A stretch of DNA of 64,000 bases, from positions 5,244-69,243 of the forward strand of contig DCIX01000016.1 in NCBI GenBank assembly GCA_002317135.1. The letters run 5' to 3'. This document shows positions 35,148-44,609 of this stretch, piece by piece. This stretch comes from Bacteroidales bacterium UBA1715. Its GTDB lineage: Bacteria > Bacteroidota > Bacteroidia > Bacteroidales > UBA1715. The position numbers and the translations under genes were made by a program. How positions within the stretch are numbered: position 1 is the first letter of the stretch; each line of letters opens with the position of its first letter. The notes under the pieces are model-generated. The model had not been told where the DNA came from. It saw nothing but the letters and a program-made list of their open reading frames with translations, and did no database searches.

Positions 35148-36041
35148 ATGAAAAAATTCATATATTTCATACTATACTGCTCTCTTTCTCTCATCTTCTC
35201 CGCCTGTAATTCCAGCGAAGAAGAAACAACGACTACCGAAGATACTGTCGATATTGAAATACCAAGCAAAAGTCTTGTAGGTATGATAAACGGAACCATC
35301 TATTGCATTCCTTCTCCATACGAGATAATGAACCACATAAACAGCCTTAACCTACAATACGACAGATCATTACCAAATTCAGTATTAAGTTATAACACAT
35401 ACGAATCTTCGTTCAAAAAACTGCTCAACATGGGCGTATACGGCATAGACATTTCGTATATGGCAATGTACAACCAAACCTCCGATGCACTCAATTATTT
35501 TGCAACCTTAAAATCACTTGCAAACCAAATTGAATTAGCTGAGATTTTTGACGCAGAAACTATGGAACGACTCGAAAACAATATGGGCGAACAAGATTCT
35601 CTCATACGAATTTTAACAAGCAAATTCCAAGAATCCGACCAATATCTAAAAAACGAAAAGCAAAAAGCAGAAGCCTCGCTTATTCTGACAGGATGCTGGA
35701 TAGAAAGCCTCTATCTGCTTACAAGAATCCAGAAAATCGCACCAAACAATGCTACTGTCGAGAAAATCGCAGAACATAAACTTGCTGCCGAAGCCATACT
35801 AAATATACTTCGACCATACGCAGAAAAGTCAAACGACTACGCAAAACTTATACAGTCTATCGTTGATCTTTGCTATGAATTCGACGGCATCGACTACAAA
35901 TACACATATAAAGCACCAACAACCTACGAGAAAAAACATCTTACAGTCATAAATAGCGAAACAGAACTCATTATCCATACCGAGCATATCAATCTCATTT
36001 CCGATAAGATTGAAAAACTCAGAAATTATGTTGTACAATGA
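35148..36041 (+). CDS. Hypothetical lipoprotein
   Basis: 297 residues from ATG 35148, which opens a lipoprotein signal (FILYCSLSLIFSAC). After an acidic Thr/Glu-rich linker (EEETTTTEDTVD) the protein is helical, with no recognised domain. The region MNHINSLNLQYDRSLPNS and later YGIDISYMAMYNQ recall a family of uncharacterised Bacteroidetes lipoproteins. It overlaps the next gene by 4 nt (ATGA). Function unknown. Confidence 0.8.
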   Translation: MKKFIYFILYCSLSLIFSACNSSEEETTTTEDTVDIEIPSKSLVGMINGTIYCIPSPYEIMNHINSLNLQYDRSLPNSVLSYNTYESSFKKLLNMGVYGIDISYMAMYNQTSDALNYFATLKSLANQIELAEIFDAETMERLENNMGEQDSLIRILTSKFQESDQYLKNEKQKAEASLILTGCWIESLYLLTRIQKIAPNNATVEKIAEHKLAAEAILNILRPYAEKSNDYAKLIQSIVDLCYEFDGIDYKYTYKAPTTYEKKHLTVINSETELIIHTEHINLISDKIEKLRNYVVQ

Positions 36042-36436
36042 AAATCTCATTTCCAATTTGTATATTATTTTCACTATTTCTGTCTTTGGAAACAATGGCA
36101 CAAACGCCGTGTGCGACTCTATTAACAGAAGAGTATATTTCTGACGGTCAGCACTATACCGCAACAATGCTTTCGGGCGAAACGAAAAATTGCGAAATAA
36201 CACTTATCGCAGGAAACGAGTATCGAATAATCGTTTGTCCAAAAAATGCCGAAAAAATCAGAATGCAACTTGTTGACCAACAAAACAATGTAATTTTCGA
36301 CAACAAAAAACACGCATACACGAACTATTGGAACTTTACTATACCACACACTTTTTCTTGCACAATAAAACTCACATTAGACGACAAAAACATTCAATCT
36401 GACGATGTTGTTTTATTGGTAGGTTTCAAAAAATAA
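36038..36436 (+). CDS. Hypothetical secreted protein
   Basis: 132 residues with a signal peptide (MKISFPICILFSLFLSLETMAQ). The mature part is beta-rich, reads ITLIAGNEYRIIVCPKNAEK then DNKKHAYTNYWNFTIPHTFS, and resembles a small carbohydrate-binding- or C2-like beta sandwich; no family is assigned. Translation is coupled to the preceding lipoprotein (4-nt overlap), so the two probably work together at the envelope. Confidence 0.7.
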   Translation: MKISFPICILFSLFLSLETMAQTPCATLLTEEYISDGQHYTATMLSGETKNCEITLIAGNEYRIIVCPKNAEKIRMQLVDQQNNVIFDNKKHAYTNYWNFTIPHTFSCTIKLTLDDKNIQSDDVVLLVGFKK

Positions 36437-36463
36437 GTACTTTTGTAAAAATATATTTACACA

Positions 36464-39400
36464 ATGAGCGAACGAATAATATTAGCACTTTTAAAACTTT
36501 TCGCCGTATTCGCAAAATCAGACGGCAACAAAAACGACAAAATTAAAATCGTTGAACTTTTCCTTGCAAATCAGTTAAATAAAGAACTTGCAAAAAAATA
36601 TCTACCTGACTTCGAACAAGAATACGACGAAGTTATGGCGGATATCAATCGTATTACAGAAAAAGCAAGTGCAAAAGGTGCTGTCGATTCTGAAAAATTA
36701 AAATTCAAAATCGAAGCTAAACTTTCTGCCCGTATCCACAAAATCGGAAACAGCATCAACCAGGAGTTGACACAACGTCAAAAACTGTACATCGTTATCA
36801 GTTTGTTGGAATTCGTTTCTACCGACAACGAAATCTCTGATTCCGAAAAAGAATTCTTGAACGCTCTTGTTGACGACTTGAACATCGACAACGAAGAATA
36901 CAAACAATTATGTGAATTTATTCTTCACGATTTCGAGGAAATTCCTGACTCAGAAAACTTGTTGATTATCAACAACAAACAAGAAACTGGCGAGGAGTTG
37001 GCAAAACACATCTACTCTCCTCATCTTGCAGGAACAATCAAAGTTTTCTACCTTCGTGCATCTAACTTATTGATTTTCCGTTCATTCCAAGTTGGTGAAA
37101 TTTCATTAAACAGCCAACCTGTTTACGAAGACAAGGTGACTATCCTCAACATTGGTACGGCAATCAGAAGTAAACAAATCACTCCGATTTACTATAGTCA
37201 AATTTTGAACACATTCAACGCCGGCAGTTCAAACGAAGGTGTTGTATTCAAAGTTGATGAAATCACCTACAAATTCAAAGGTGGAAATATCGGTCTTCAC
37301 GAATTTTCTATCGAAGAACCTTCTGGCAGTTTGGTCGGAATTATGGGTGCGTCGGGTGCCGGTAAATCTACATTGTTGAACGTATTGAATGGTAACTACA
37401 CTCCTTCTACTGGTAAAGTTACTATCAACAATATTGACCTTCACCACGATACAGAAGGAAAATTGAATGGTCTTATCGGTTTCGTGCCACAAGATGACCT
37501 TTTGATTAAGGAATTGACTGTGTACGAAAACTTGTTCTATAGTGCAAAATTATGCTTCGACAACTTAACTGACGAAGAAATTGCTGAACGCGCCGATAGA
37601 GTTCTCCAAAGTTTAGGTTTGTACGAACGTAAGAACAATGTTGTTGGTGACGAATTGCGTAAGGAAATCTCTGGTGGTCAACGTAAACGTTTGAACATCG
37701 CATTGGAGTTAATCCGCGAACCAGCAATTTTGTTCCTTGATGAACCAACTTCTGGTCTTTCTTCTAAAGACTCCGAAAACATTATGGACCTTTTGAAGGA
37801 ACTTGCGTTGAAAGGCAAATTGGTTTTTGTCGTTATTCACCAACCTTCATCTGATATTTTCAAAACATTCGATCGTTTGGTAATTTTGGATACTGGTGGT
37901 TACCAAATCTACTACGGTGCTCCAGTAGATTCTATTATGTACTTCAAAGAATGTACACACCAAGCCGACTCAAACATTAGCGAATGTCCTACTTGCGGTA
38001 ACGTAAACCCAGAACAAATATTCAACATAACCGAAGCGAAAGTCTTGAACGAAGACGGTACGCCTATGTTGAATGAAAAACGTCAGGAAATACGAAAACT
38101 TGCTCCTACCGACTGGTTCGAAATGTACCAGCAAAAAAAGAAAACAGGAGAAGCTAAACCTATACCTGAAAAATTACCGGAAATCACATTCAAAATTCCT
38201 AACTGGTTCCGCCAATTACGCGTATTTATAAAACGTGACCTTTTGTCAAAAGTTTCGAATATGCAATATATGCTTATCAACACATTGGAAGCACCTATCA
38301 TTGCAATATTCCTTGCCTTCATTATTAAATATTGGGAAGTTGACGAAAGTGGAAGCGTTGGTTATACGCTAATGAACAACGTGAACATTCCTGTTTACAT
38401 TTTCATGTTGGTAATCTGCGGTTTCTTCGTCGGACTTTCTGCAAGTGCCGAGGAAATCTTCCGTGACCAAAAAATCCGTAGCCGTGAATCATTCCTACAT
38501 TTAAGTTGGTCTAGTTACCTTATCTCTAAGATTATCATATTGTTAGGTATTTCCGCAATTCAATCGTTCTTGTTTGTTTTGTTCGGCAACTGGATTTTGG
38601 AAATCCACGGATTATTCTTCAAATACTGGTTTATGGCATTCAGCGTATGGAGTTTTGCCAACCTAACTGGTTTGATTATTTCCGACTCTTTCAACGATAT
38701 CAAGACTATCTACATTTTGATTCCATTCTTGGTTATCCCACAAATCATTTTGAGTGGTATTATCGTTAGTTTCGACAAATTGAACCCAACAATCTCTAAC
38801 CCACAAGATATTCCATTCTACGGTGAAGTTATCGCTTCTCGTTGGGCATACGAAGGTCTTGCAGTTGAACAATATGCGCACAACGACTACGAAGCTCCTT
38901 TCTTCCAACTAGATATGAAGATTAGCGAATGTAGTTACCGCAAAGGTGGCTGGTCAAATCAATTAATGAACAAATTGAACGAAAGTCTTCGTTTAATTGA
39001 CGACAACAATACAAAAGATGAACAATTCACAAAGAATAACGTATTGATTGCCAACGAAATCGAAAAAGAACTAAAACGCACAAGCGACGTTGTTACTATC
39101 AGCGATAAAGTTCTTGACGAACTTCGCAAGACAAACACATCAAAAGATGCTTTAGAAGCTGCCAAAGACTATCTTTCTAAGGTTAAGAGATTCTATATTG
39201 CTCAATCAAAAATCTATAGCAAGAAAAGAGATGAACTTACAAAGAGACTTAAAATCGAATACGGAACTGAAGCATGCGAAGAATTGAATATTCCTGAAAT
39301 TGAACGTACAGAACATCTAAAAGACAGTTTAGGAAACGCTACACTTCTTGAAATGAAGAAACGTTACTACAACGAAAGTTTGGAAGATTTCTGTAGAAAC

Positions 39401-39667
39401 CAAAACGATTTGACTGTTCTTATTGAATACAAAGGAAACTTCGTTCAAAAGACAGACCCTGTGTTCATTACACCAACATCACAATTCCTTCGTGCTCACT
39501 TCTATGCACCAACAAAACCTGTATTTGGAACACAATTCCCTACATATTGGGTAAATGTAATTATCATCTGGATTATGTCTATTCTATGCTACGTAGCATT
39601 ATATCTACGATTGTTACGTAGAGGTATAGAAGCTTTAGGTAACATTAACTTCTCATTCAAGAAATAA
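36464..39667 (+). CDS. Large ABCG-type ABC transporter with N-terminal TerB-like domain
   Basis: 1067 residues. Residues ~1-155 are an acidic helical domain like TerB/DjlA (FAKSDGNKNDKIKIVELF, STDNEISDSEKEFLNAL). A beta segment (~185-265) leads into the ATPase: Walker A GASGAGKSTLLN near 295, signature ISGGQRKRLN near 402, Walker B ILFLDEPTSGLSS near 422. A Cys-rich patch CPTCGN follows near 510, then ABC2-type membrane helices (~610-800), a long charged, helical, presumably extracytoplasmic segment (~830-1010) and a last membrane helix. One protein thus carries ATPase and permease, as in eukaryotic ABCG half-transporters. Substrate unknown. Confidence 0.87.
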   Translation: MSERIILALLKLFAVFAKSDGNKNDKIKIVELFLANQLNKELAKKYLPDFEQEYDEVMADINRITEKASAKGAVDSEKLKFKIEAKLSARIHKIGNSINQELTQRQKLYIVISLLEFVSTDNEISDSEKEFLNALVDDLNIDNEEYKQLCEFILHDFEEIPDSENLLIINNKQETGEELAKHIYSPHLAGTIKVFYLRASNLLIFRSFQVGEISLNSQPVYEDKVTILNIGTAIRSKQITPIYYSQILNTFNAGSSNEGVVFKVDEITYKFKGGNIGLHEFSIEEPSGSLVGIMGASGAGKSTLLNVLNGNYTPSTGKVTINNIDLHHDTEGKLNGLIGFVPQDDLLIKELTVYENLFYSAKLCFDNLTDEEIAERADRVLQSLGLYERKNNVVGDELRKEISGGQRKRLNIALELIREPAILFLDEPTSGLSSKDSENIMDLLKELALKGKLVFVVIHQPSSDIFKTFDRLVILDTGGYQIYYGAPVDSIMYFKECTHQADSNISECPTCGNVNPEQIFNITEAKVLNEDGTPMLNEKRQEIRKLAPTDWFEMYQQKKKTGEAKPIPEKLPEITFKIPNWFRQLRVFIKRDLLSKVSNMQYMLINTLEAPIIAIFLAFIIKYWEVDESGSVGYTLMNNVNIPVYIFMLVICGFFVGLSASAEEIFRDQKIRSRESFLHLSWSSYLISKIIILLGISAIQSFLFVLFGNWILEIHGLFFKYWFMAFSVWSFANLTGLIISDSFNDIKTIYILIPFLVIPQIILSGIIVSFDKLNPTISNPQDIPFYGEVIASRWAYEGLAVEQYAHNDYEAPFFQLDMKISECSYRKGGWSNQLMNKLNESLRLIDDNNTKDEQFTKNNVLIANEIEKELKRTSDVVTISDKVLDELRKTNTSKDALEAAKDYLSKVKRFYIAQSKIYSKKRDELTKRLKIEYGTEACEELNIPEIERTEHLKDSLGNATLLEMKKRYYNESLEDFCRNQNDLTVLIEYKGNFVQKTDPVFITPTSQFLRAHFYAPTKPVFGTQFPTYWVNVIIIWIMSILCYVALYLRLLRRGIEALGNINFSFKK

Positions 39668-40059
39668 TGACTACAACAAGACAAAATAAAGTTGCCCGAC
39701 TTCTCCAAAAAGAGTTGGGCGACATTTTTCAAAAAGAAGCTATGAACATGTTCCGAGGTGCCCTCATCTCGGTTACCATTGTACGCGTTGCTCCTGATTT
39801 ATCGTTCGCAAAAGTGTACCTCAGCATATTCGCTCCTTCTAAAGACGAAAAAGAGTTGTACCAAGCCGTACAAGACAAGGCAAAAACCATTCGCCAAATG
39901 CTAGCTCAAAAGGCTGCAAAACAACTACGCATTGTTCCAGAATTAGCATTCTTCGTTGACGATTCTATTGAATATCAAGAAAATATAGAACGACTACTTA
40001 ACTCAAGCAACGAACAAGAGAAAGAAAAAACACAGCAAGCAAAAGACACAAAGAAATGA
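39667..40059 (+). CDS. rbfA: 30S ribosome-binding factor A
   Basis: 130 residues with the RbfA fold marks: RQNKVARLLQKELGDIFQKE at the start, a KH-like core with DLSFAKVYLSIF, and the C-terminal RIVPELAFFVDDSIEYQENI. It helps late 30S assembly and cold adaptation. It overlaps the preceding ABC transporter stop by one base (TAATG) and the next gene by 4 nt. The Lys/Gln-rich tail is usual. Confidence 0.93.
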   Translation: MTTTRQNKVARLLQKELGDIFQKEAMNMFRGALISVTIVRVAPDLSFAKVYLSIFAPSKDEKELYQAVQDKAKTIRQMLAQKAAKQLRIVPELAFFVDDSIEYQENIERLLNSSNEQEKEKTQQAKDTKK

Positions 40060-40868
40060 ACTACGATCCAATTAAATTTTCACTTGGCACCGTTTTTAAC
40101 AAAACCCCGTTTCTACGAAAAGTTTTCTATCTGTTATTAGATATTCTTCTTCTTCGTGCGTGGCATATAAAAAAGGCTGTCGCCAATTGGAAAAAACAAC
40201 AAAACAAACCTACTTATATACTTGACGCAGGTTGTGGATTTGGTCAGTATTCATATTATTTAGCACGACAAAATGCAGCATGGAATGTTTTGGGAATCGA
40301 TGTAAAACAAGAACAAGTTGCCGATTGCAACTCATTCGCAAAACAAATTGGTTTTGAAAATCGTTTGTCGTTTGCAGAAGGTGATTTAACCACATTCGTA
40401 ACAGAAAAACCTGCCGATATGATTCTTTCGGTTGACGTTATGGAGCATATTCTCGACGATGTGCAAGTGTTCAAAAACTTCGCTGCGTCACTCAAACAAA
40501 ATGGATTGTTACTCATCTCTACTCCATCGAATCTTGGCGGATCGGACGTTCACGAAGAAGATGGAGAATCGTTTATAGGCGAACATGTACGTGACGGCTA
40601 TAGTATAGAAGATATTACTGCGAAGCTACAAATGGCTGGTTTTACTAATATTGAAGCAGCATATTCGTATGGTACTGCTGGACATATTTCTTGGATTTTA
40701 TCTATGAAATTGCCAATTAGCGTACTTAACATTTCGAAGTTATTCTTCATTTTGTTGCCTTTCTACTACCTTGCAATATTCTGGTTCTGCCTTATTCTCA
40801 ATGCAATAGATGTTCTTTTCGAACAAAAACAAGGTAGCGGTCTTATTGTAAAAGCATACAAAGCATAA
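40056..40868 (+). CDS. Class I SAM-dependent methyltransferase
   Basis: 270 residues. Motif I reads ILDAGCGFGQYSYYLA (~50-65), followed by GIDVKQEQV, EGDLTTF and DMILSVDVMEHILDDV, all standard for Rossmann-fold methyltransferases. Two hydrophobic stretches in the C-terminal ~70 residues suggest membrane association, which hints at a lipid or quinone substrate, though this is not shown. It overlaps rbfA by 4 nt and precedes the LolC/E-like permease by 5 nt. Confidence 0.85.
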   Translation: MNYDPIKFSLGTVFNKTPFLRKVFYLLLDILLLRAWHIKKAVANWKKQQNKPTYILDAGCGFGQYSYYLARQNAAWNVLGIDVKQEQVADCNSFAKQIGFENRLSFAEGDLTTFVTEKPADMILSVDVMEHILDDVQVFKNFAASLKQNGLLLISTPSNLGGSDVHEEDGESFIGEHVRDGYSIEDITAKLQMAGFTNIEAAYSYGTAGHISWILSMKLPISVLNISKLFFILLPFYYLAIFWFCLILNAIDVLFEQKQGSGLIVKAYKA

Positions 40869-40873
40869 GAACT

Positions 40874-42091
40874 ATGTCCGTATCTCTTTTTTTTGCACGA
40901 AGATATTTGTTCTCAAAAAAGAGCAAGAACGCCATAAACTATATCACCACCGTTTCGGTTATTCTTATCACATTAGTTACTATTGCGATGATCATAACCA
41001 TGTCGGTTTTTAACGGATTGTCGGATGTAATAACTTCAATGTTCAACACTTTTGATCCAGAAATAAAAATCACGGCAAAAACGGGACGAGTATTTTCTTT
41101 GGATTCGGTAGAGAACAAACTACAACAAACTTCCGGAATACAAGCATATACGCCAATTCTTGAAGATGACGCTCTTTTTACCTATGGTGATAAACAATTA
41201 ATTGGAAAACTAAAAGGTGTAGGCGAATCATATACAAAGACGTGTAATGTAGATTCTATACTTGTTGCAGGTGAATTTGTGTTGGAACAAAACGATGTTC
41301 ACTATGCGTGCGTCGGACAAGGCGTTGCTCATAAACTATCGGTCGGACTTATGTTCCGCGATGTATTACATATTTATGCTCCAGAACGTTCGAAACGCTC
41401 GTCTTTTGTTCCTACCGAAGAATACAACAAAACATACGCATACGCACGCGGCGTTTTCTCCGTACAAATGGACATCGACAACGAGTACATCATAACATCA
41501 TTAGCATTGGCACAAGAACTATGGAAATATACCAACAACGAAGTATCTTCCATAGAAATAAAAATTACCGAAAATGCTGATATTCACTCTGTTGTGCAAA
41601 ATCTACAACAAACATTAGGCAATAGTTTCTCTATAAAAGATAGAGAAAAACAACACGAATTTATGTACAAAGTAACTCAAGGCGAAAAATTCGTGACATT
41701 CCTTATCATAACCTTAATTTTAATCATAGCCTCCTTCAGCATAATTGGCTCACTTTCAATGCTAATAATAGACAAGCAAAGAGACATTGCCGTATTGCGA
41801 AGTATGGGTGCAAATTCCCAAACAATTAAACGGATATTTATTTTGGAAGGATGGCTCATCGCCGTATTAGGAGCCTTTATTGGAGTATTTTTAGGCGTTG
41901 CAATCTGTGGCATACAAGAATATTTTGGCATAGTAAAACTTCCTGGTGCATCGGCAAACTTTATAGTGCAGGCATACCCGGTAAAAGTTCTTTTTACAGA
42001 TGTAATTTCAATTTTATTTGTAGTTTTACTCGTGGGATTTGTAACAGCATACTATCCTGTACAAAAAATTTCTAAAACACAACAACAATGA
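40874..42091 (+). CDS. LolC/LolE-like ABC permease (FtsX superfamily)
   Basis: 405 residues: an N-terminal helix (~20-50) preceded by FFARRYLFSKKSKNAINYIT, a large periplasmic MacB-like domain (~55-265), then three helices with the FtsX pattern (IIASFSIIGSLSMLIIDKQRD, RSMGAN). It probably extracts lipoproteins from the inner membrane for transfer to LolA, together with an ATPase encoded elsewhere. Bacteroidetes often carry single such permeases scattered with ribosome genes like rbfA. Confidence 0.87.
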   Translation: MSVSLFFARRYLFSKKSKNAINYITTVSVILITLVTIAMIITMSVFNGLSDVITSMFNTFDPEIKITAKTGRVFSLDSVENKLQQTSGIQAYTPILEDDALFTYGDKQLIGKLKGVGESYTKTCNVDSILVAGEFVLEQNDVHYACVGQGVAHKLSVGLMFRDVLHIYAPERSKRSSFVPTEEYNKTYAYARGVFSVQMDIDNEYIITSLALAQELWKYTNNEVSSIEIKITENADIHSVVQNLQQTLGNSFSIKDREKQHEFMYKVTQGEKFVTFLIITLILIIASFSIIGSLSMLIIDKQRDIAVLRSMGANSQTIKRIFILEGWLIAVLGAFIGVFLGVAICGIQEYFGIVKLPGASANFIVQAYPVKVLFTDVISILFVVLLVGFVTAYYPVQKISKTQQQ

Positions 42092-42627
42092 ATTTTCTTG
42101 ATATAATTGTACTCATCCCTGTATTATGGGGAGCATTCAAAGGATTTAAGAATGGACTTATTTCCGAAGCTGGCTCTATTGCCTCACTCATTTTAGGCAT
42201 TTGGGCAGCCCTTACCCTATCCGACAAAATTGCTCCATTTGTAGCAAAATTCACAGCCGTTTCCGAAGGTTACCAACAAATAACGGCATTTGCAATCACC
42301 TTTGTTTTAGTCCTTATATTATGCTACATCATCACACGCATAATCATAGGCTTTTGTAAGGCGATAAACATCCTGTGGCTCGATAAATTACTTGGCGTAT
42401 TATTCGGTATGTCTAAATACCTCATCATTTTGTCATTCATATTTTATTTGGCCAATACATTGGTAAAAAGTTATGCGACAAAACCTGTTGAAGTTATAGA
42501 AAATTCAGTTTTATTTAAACCTATGGCTGAAACAGCCGAATCGTTCGCCGCTGGTTCTATTACTATTCCAACCATAGAAAAACCATCATTCTTTGACCCT
42601 TTTAAACAGAATAACGATGAAGATTAA
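42088..42627 (+). CDS. CvpA-family membrane protein
   Basis: 179 residues with four predicted helices. LDIIVLIPVLWGAFKGFKNG at the start and KLLGVLFGMSKYLIIL in the third quarter are the CvpA signature. CvpA is linked to colicin V production and envelope stress in enterobacteria; its direct function is unclear. It overlaps the preceding permease by 4 nt and the next gene by 11 nt. Confidence 0.85.
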   Translation: MNFLDIIVLIPVLWGAFKGFKNGLISEAGSIASLILGIWAALTLSDKIAPFVAKFTAVSEGYQQITAFAITFVLVLILCYIITRIIIGFCKAINILWLDKLLGVLFGMSKYLIILSFIFYLANTLVKSYATKPVEVIENSVLFKPMAETAESFAAGSITIPTIEKPSFFDPFKQNNDED

Positions 42628-43093
42628 CAAAACAAACGCTGCCCGTTTTCTTGATAAATTAAAGATGTCGTATGAATTAGTGCCATACGAAGTGGACGAA
42701 AACGACCTTGGTGCAGAACATATTGCAAATCAATTAAACGAACCTATCGAACAGGTATTCAAGACATTAGTGCTTCGTGGCGACAAAATAGGCATATTTG
42801 TATGCGTTATTCCTGGAAATTTGGAAGTTGACTTAAAACTTGCTGCAAAAATTTCGGGAAACAAAAACTGCGATATGATTCATCTCAAAGAATTACAACC
42901 TCTTACAGGCTACATTCGTGGTGGTTGCTCTCCACTTGCCATGAAAAAGAAATATCCTGTTTTCTTTCATAAATCTGCATTGGAGCAAGATATAATCTAT
43001 GTAAGCGCTGGCGTTCGTGGACTACAAATAAAAATTGCACCACAAGATTTAATTACCGCAGCAGAAGCAACAGTTGGTGAAATTGTACGATAA
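42617..43093 (+). CDS. ybaK: YbaK-type Cys-tRNA(Pro) deacylase
   Basis: 158 residues from ATG 42617, where MKINKTNAARFLDK matches the family start. The editing domain shows IEQVFKTLVLRGDK, VCVIPGNLEVDLKLAAK and GYIRGGCSPLAMKKK, the hallmark of YbaK/EbsC. It removes Cys mistakenly attached to tRNA-Pro. The 11-nt overlap with cvpA implies coupled translation. Confidence 0.92.
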   Translation: MKINKTNAARFLDKLKMSYELVPYEVDENDLGAEHIANQLNEPIEQVFKTLVLRGDKIGIFVCVIPGNLEVDLKLAAKISGNKNCDMIHLKELQPLTGYIRGGCSPLAMKKKYPVFFHKSALEQDIIYVSAGVRGLQIKIAPQDLITAAEATVGEIVR

Positions 43094-43103
43094 CAACACT
43101 ACT

Positions 43104-44024
43104 ATGGGATTTCTTTCTACACTTGGGAAACCATTCAAAAACTTAAAAAACAAAGTTTTAGCATTCTTTCACAATAATTATTTGAAAGAAAAGCTGAACA
43201 CTATCATCTTCGGTTCCGATACACCTGCAGGAAAATTCTTCGATGTATTACTTTTTGGGATGATTTTATTGAGCGTGGTTATTATCATACTTGAAAGCAT
43301 GAGCTTTTTCCCTCCATCTATGCGCCTTTTCCTTCGTGTATTGGAATGGATATTTACCGCATTCTTCACATTTGAATATTTGGCACGAATTTACTGCATG
43401 GAACGTCCACGAGAATACATATTCAGTTTCTGGGGAATAATCGACCTACTTGCAACCATACCAAGTTATTTAGGAATCTTCTTTTCTGGCGCCCAAAGCC
43501 TTTTAGCTATTCGAGTATTCCGCCTACTCCGTATCTTCCGCATATTCAAATTATTTTCTTTCCTAAATGAGGGAAATCTACTACTACAATCATTGAAAGA
43601 AAGTAAACGAAAAATCATCATTTTCTTTTTGTTTGCGTTAATTCTTGTAATTTCCATCGGTACCATTATGTATATCGTAGAAAACGGACGCAATCCGAAC
43701 GGTTTCGAGGATATTCCTAATAGCATCTATTGGGCAATTGTAACCATGACTACTGTTGGTTATGGCGACATTGCACCATGTACCAGTGTAGGACGTTTTC
43801 TTTCAGCACTGATTATGTTACTTGGCTACACTGTTTTGGCTGTTCCTACCGGTATTTTCTCGGTTTCATTGATGAATGAAGACAAGAAACGAAGACAGAA
43901 AATCTGCCCTCATTGCCATGAACATATTGAAGCAGAAAATGCAAAATACTGTACTCACTGCGGTAACCGACTCGACAGCCTACAAATCAGCGAATCGCAA
44001 ACCGAAGACAATGAGATTAGGTAA
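43104..44024 (+). CDS. Voltage-gated potassium channel-like protein with zinc-ribbon tail
   Basis: 306 residues from ATG 43104. Six helices: S4 carries regularly spaced arginines (IRVFRLLRIFRIFKL) and the pore has the selectivity filter TVGYGD. S1-S4 follow a short cytoplasmic start. After S6 comes a C-terminal zinc-ribbon (CPHCHEHIEAENAKYCTHCG), which may regulate gating or assembly. It should be a tetrameric K+ channel of the inner membrane. It follows ybaK by 10 nt and converges with the PAP2 gene. Confidence 0.9.
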   Translation: MGFLSTLGKPFKNLKNKVLAFFHNNYLKEKLNTIIFGSDTPAGKFFDVLLFGMILLSVVIIILESMSFFPPSMRLFLRVLEWIFTAFFTFEYLARIYCMERPREYIFSFWGIIDLLATIPSYLGIFFSGAQSLLAIRVFRLLRIFRIFKLFSFLNEGNLLLQSLKESKRKIIIFFLFALILVISIGTIMYIVENGRNPNGFEDIPNSIYWAIVTMTTVGYGDIAPCTSVGRFLSALIMLLGYTVLAVPTGIFSVSLMNEDKKRRQKICPHCHEHIEAENAKYCTHCGNRLDSLQISESQTEDNEIR

Positions 44025-44036
44025 AAAGAAAGATTT

Positions 44037-44609
44037 CTACATTTGTATTCCTTTACGAGAGACAATTTTTTGTTCAAGCAAATAAAAACAGAATGCACAA
44101 ACGCATCCTAATAATGCACCACAAAAGATATCGGCTGGATAATGCACGCCTAAATACATTCTTGTGTAACATACTATCATTGTCCACGACATAAACAAAA
44201 ACGTGCACCACTTGTTTTTCAACAATAGCGATACAAATGTCGCAAATGCAAACATATTAGCCGCATGAGAAGATACAAATCCATACATTCCTCCTTTGTA
44301 TCCACGAACTATATGTACCATTTGTTCAATCTCAAGATTATGCGAAGGTCTATAGCGACAAATAACCTTCTTAAAACATTCTGTTGAAATAATGTCTGCA
44401 CACCCTATTGCCAAAGCAATACAAAGCATAGAAAACAAGGATAACTTCCAACCATATTTTCGTTGCAGTAAATAAAAAGCAAATAGAAAAACAGGAATAG
44501 AAGCCCAGGTTTGAGTTATAACATAAAAAAGTGTATCGAAGAACTCGGAATTACAACCATTGATGGCAAGCAACAACTGTCTATCGAACAATTCAAGCGA
44601 TTCGAACAT
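44037..44609 (-). CDS. PAP2-family membrane phosphatase
   Basis: 190 residues from the ATG at 44609, preferred over an upstream ATG because it overlaps the obg stop by one base (TAATG). About five helices. The three phosphatase motifs are KVICRYRPSH (KxxxxxxRP), SSHAANMFAF (SGH-like, with Ser in place of Gly) and RMYLGVHYPADI (RxxxxxHxxxD). Likely substrates are lipid phosphates such as undecaprenyl-PP or lipid A; which one is not known. Coupled to obg. Confidence 0.88.
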   Translation of the reverse strand: MFESLELFDRQLLLAINGCNSEFFDTLFYVITQTWASIPVFLFAFYLLQRKYGWKLSLFSMLCIALAIGCADIISTECFKKVICRYRPSHNLEIEQMVHIVRGYKGGMYGFVSSHAANMFAFATFVSLLLKNKWCTFLFMSWTMIVCYTRMYLGVHYPADIFCGALLGCVCAFCFYLLEQKIVSRKGIQM

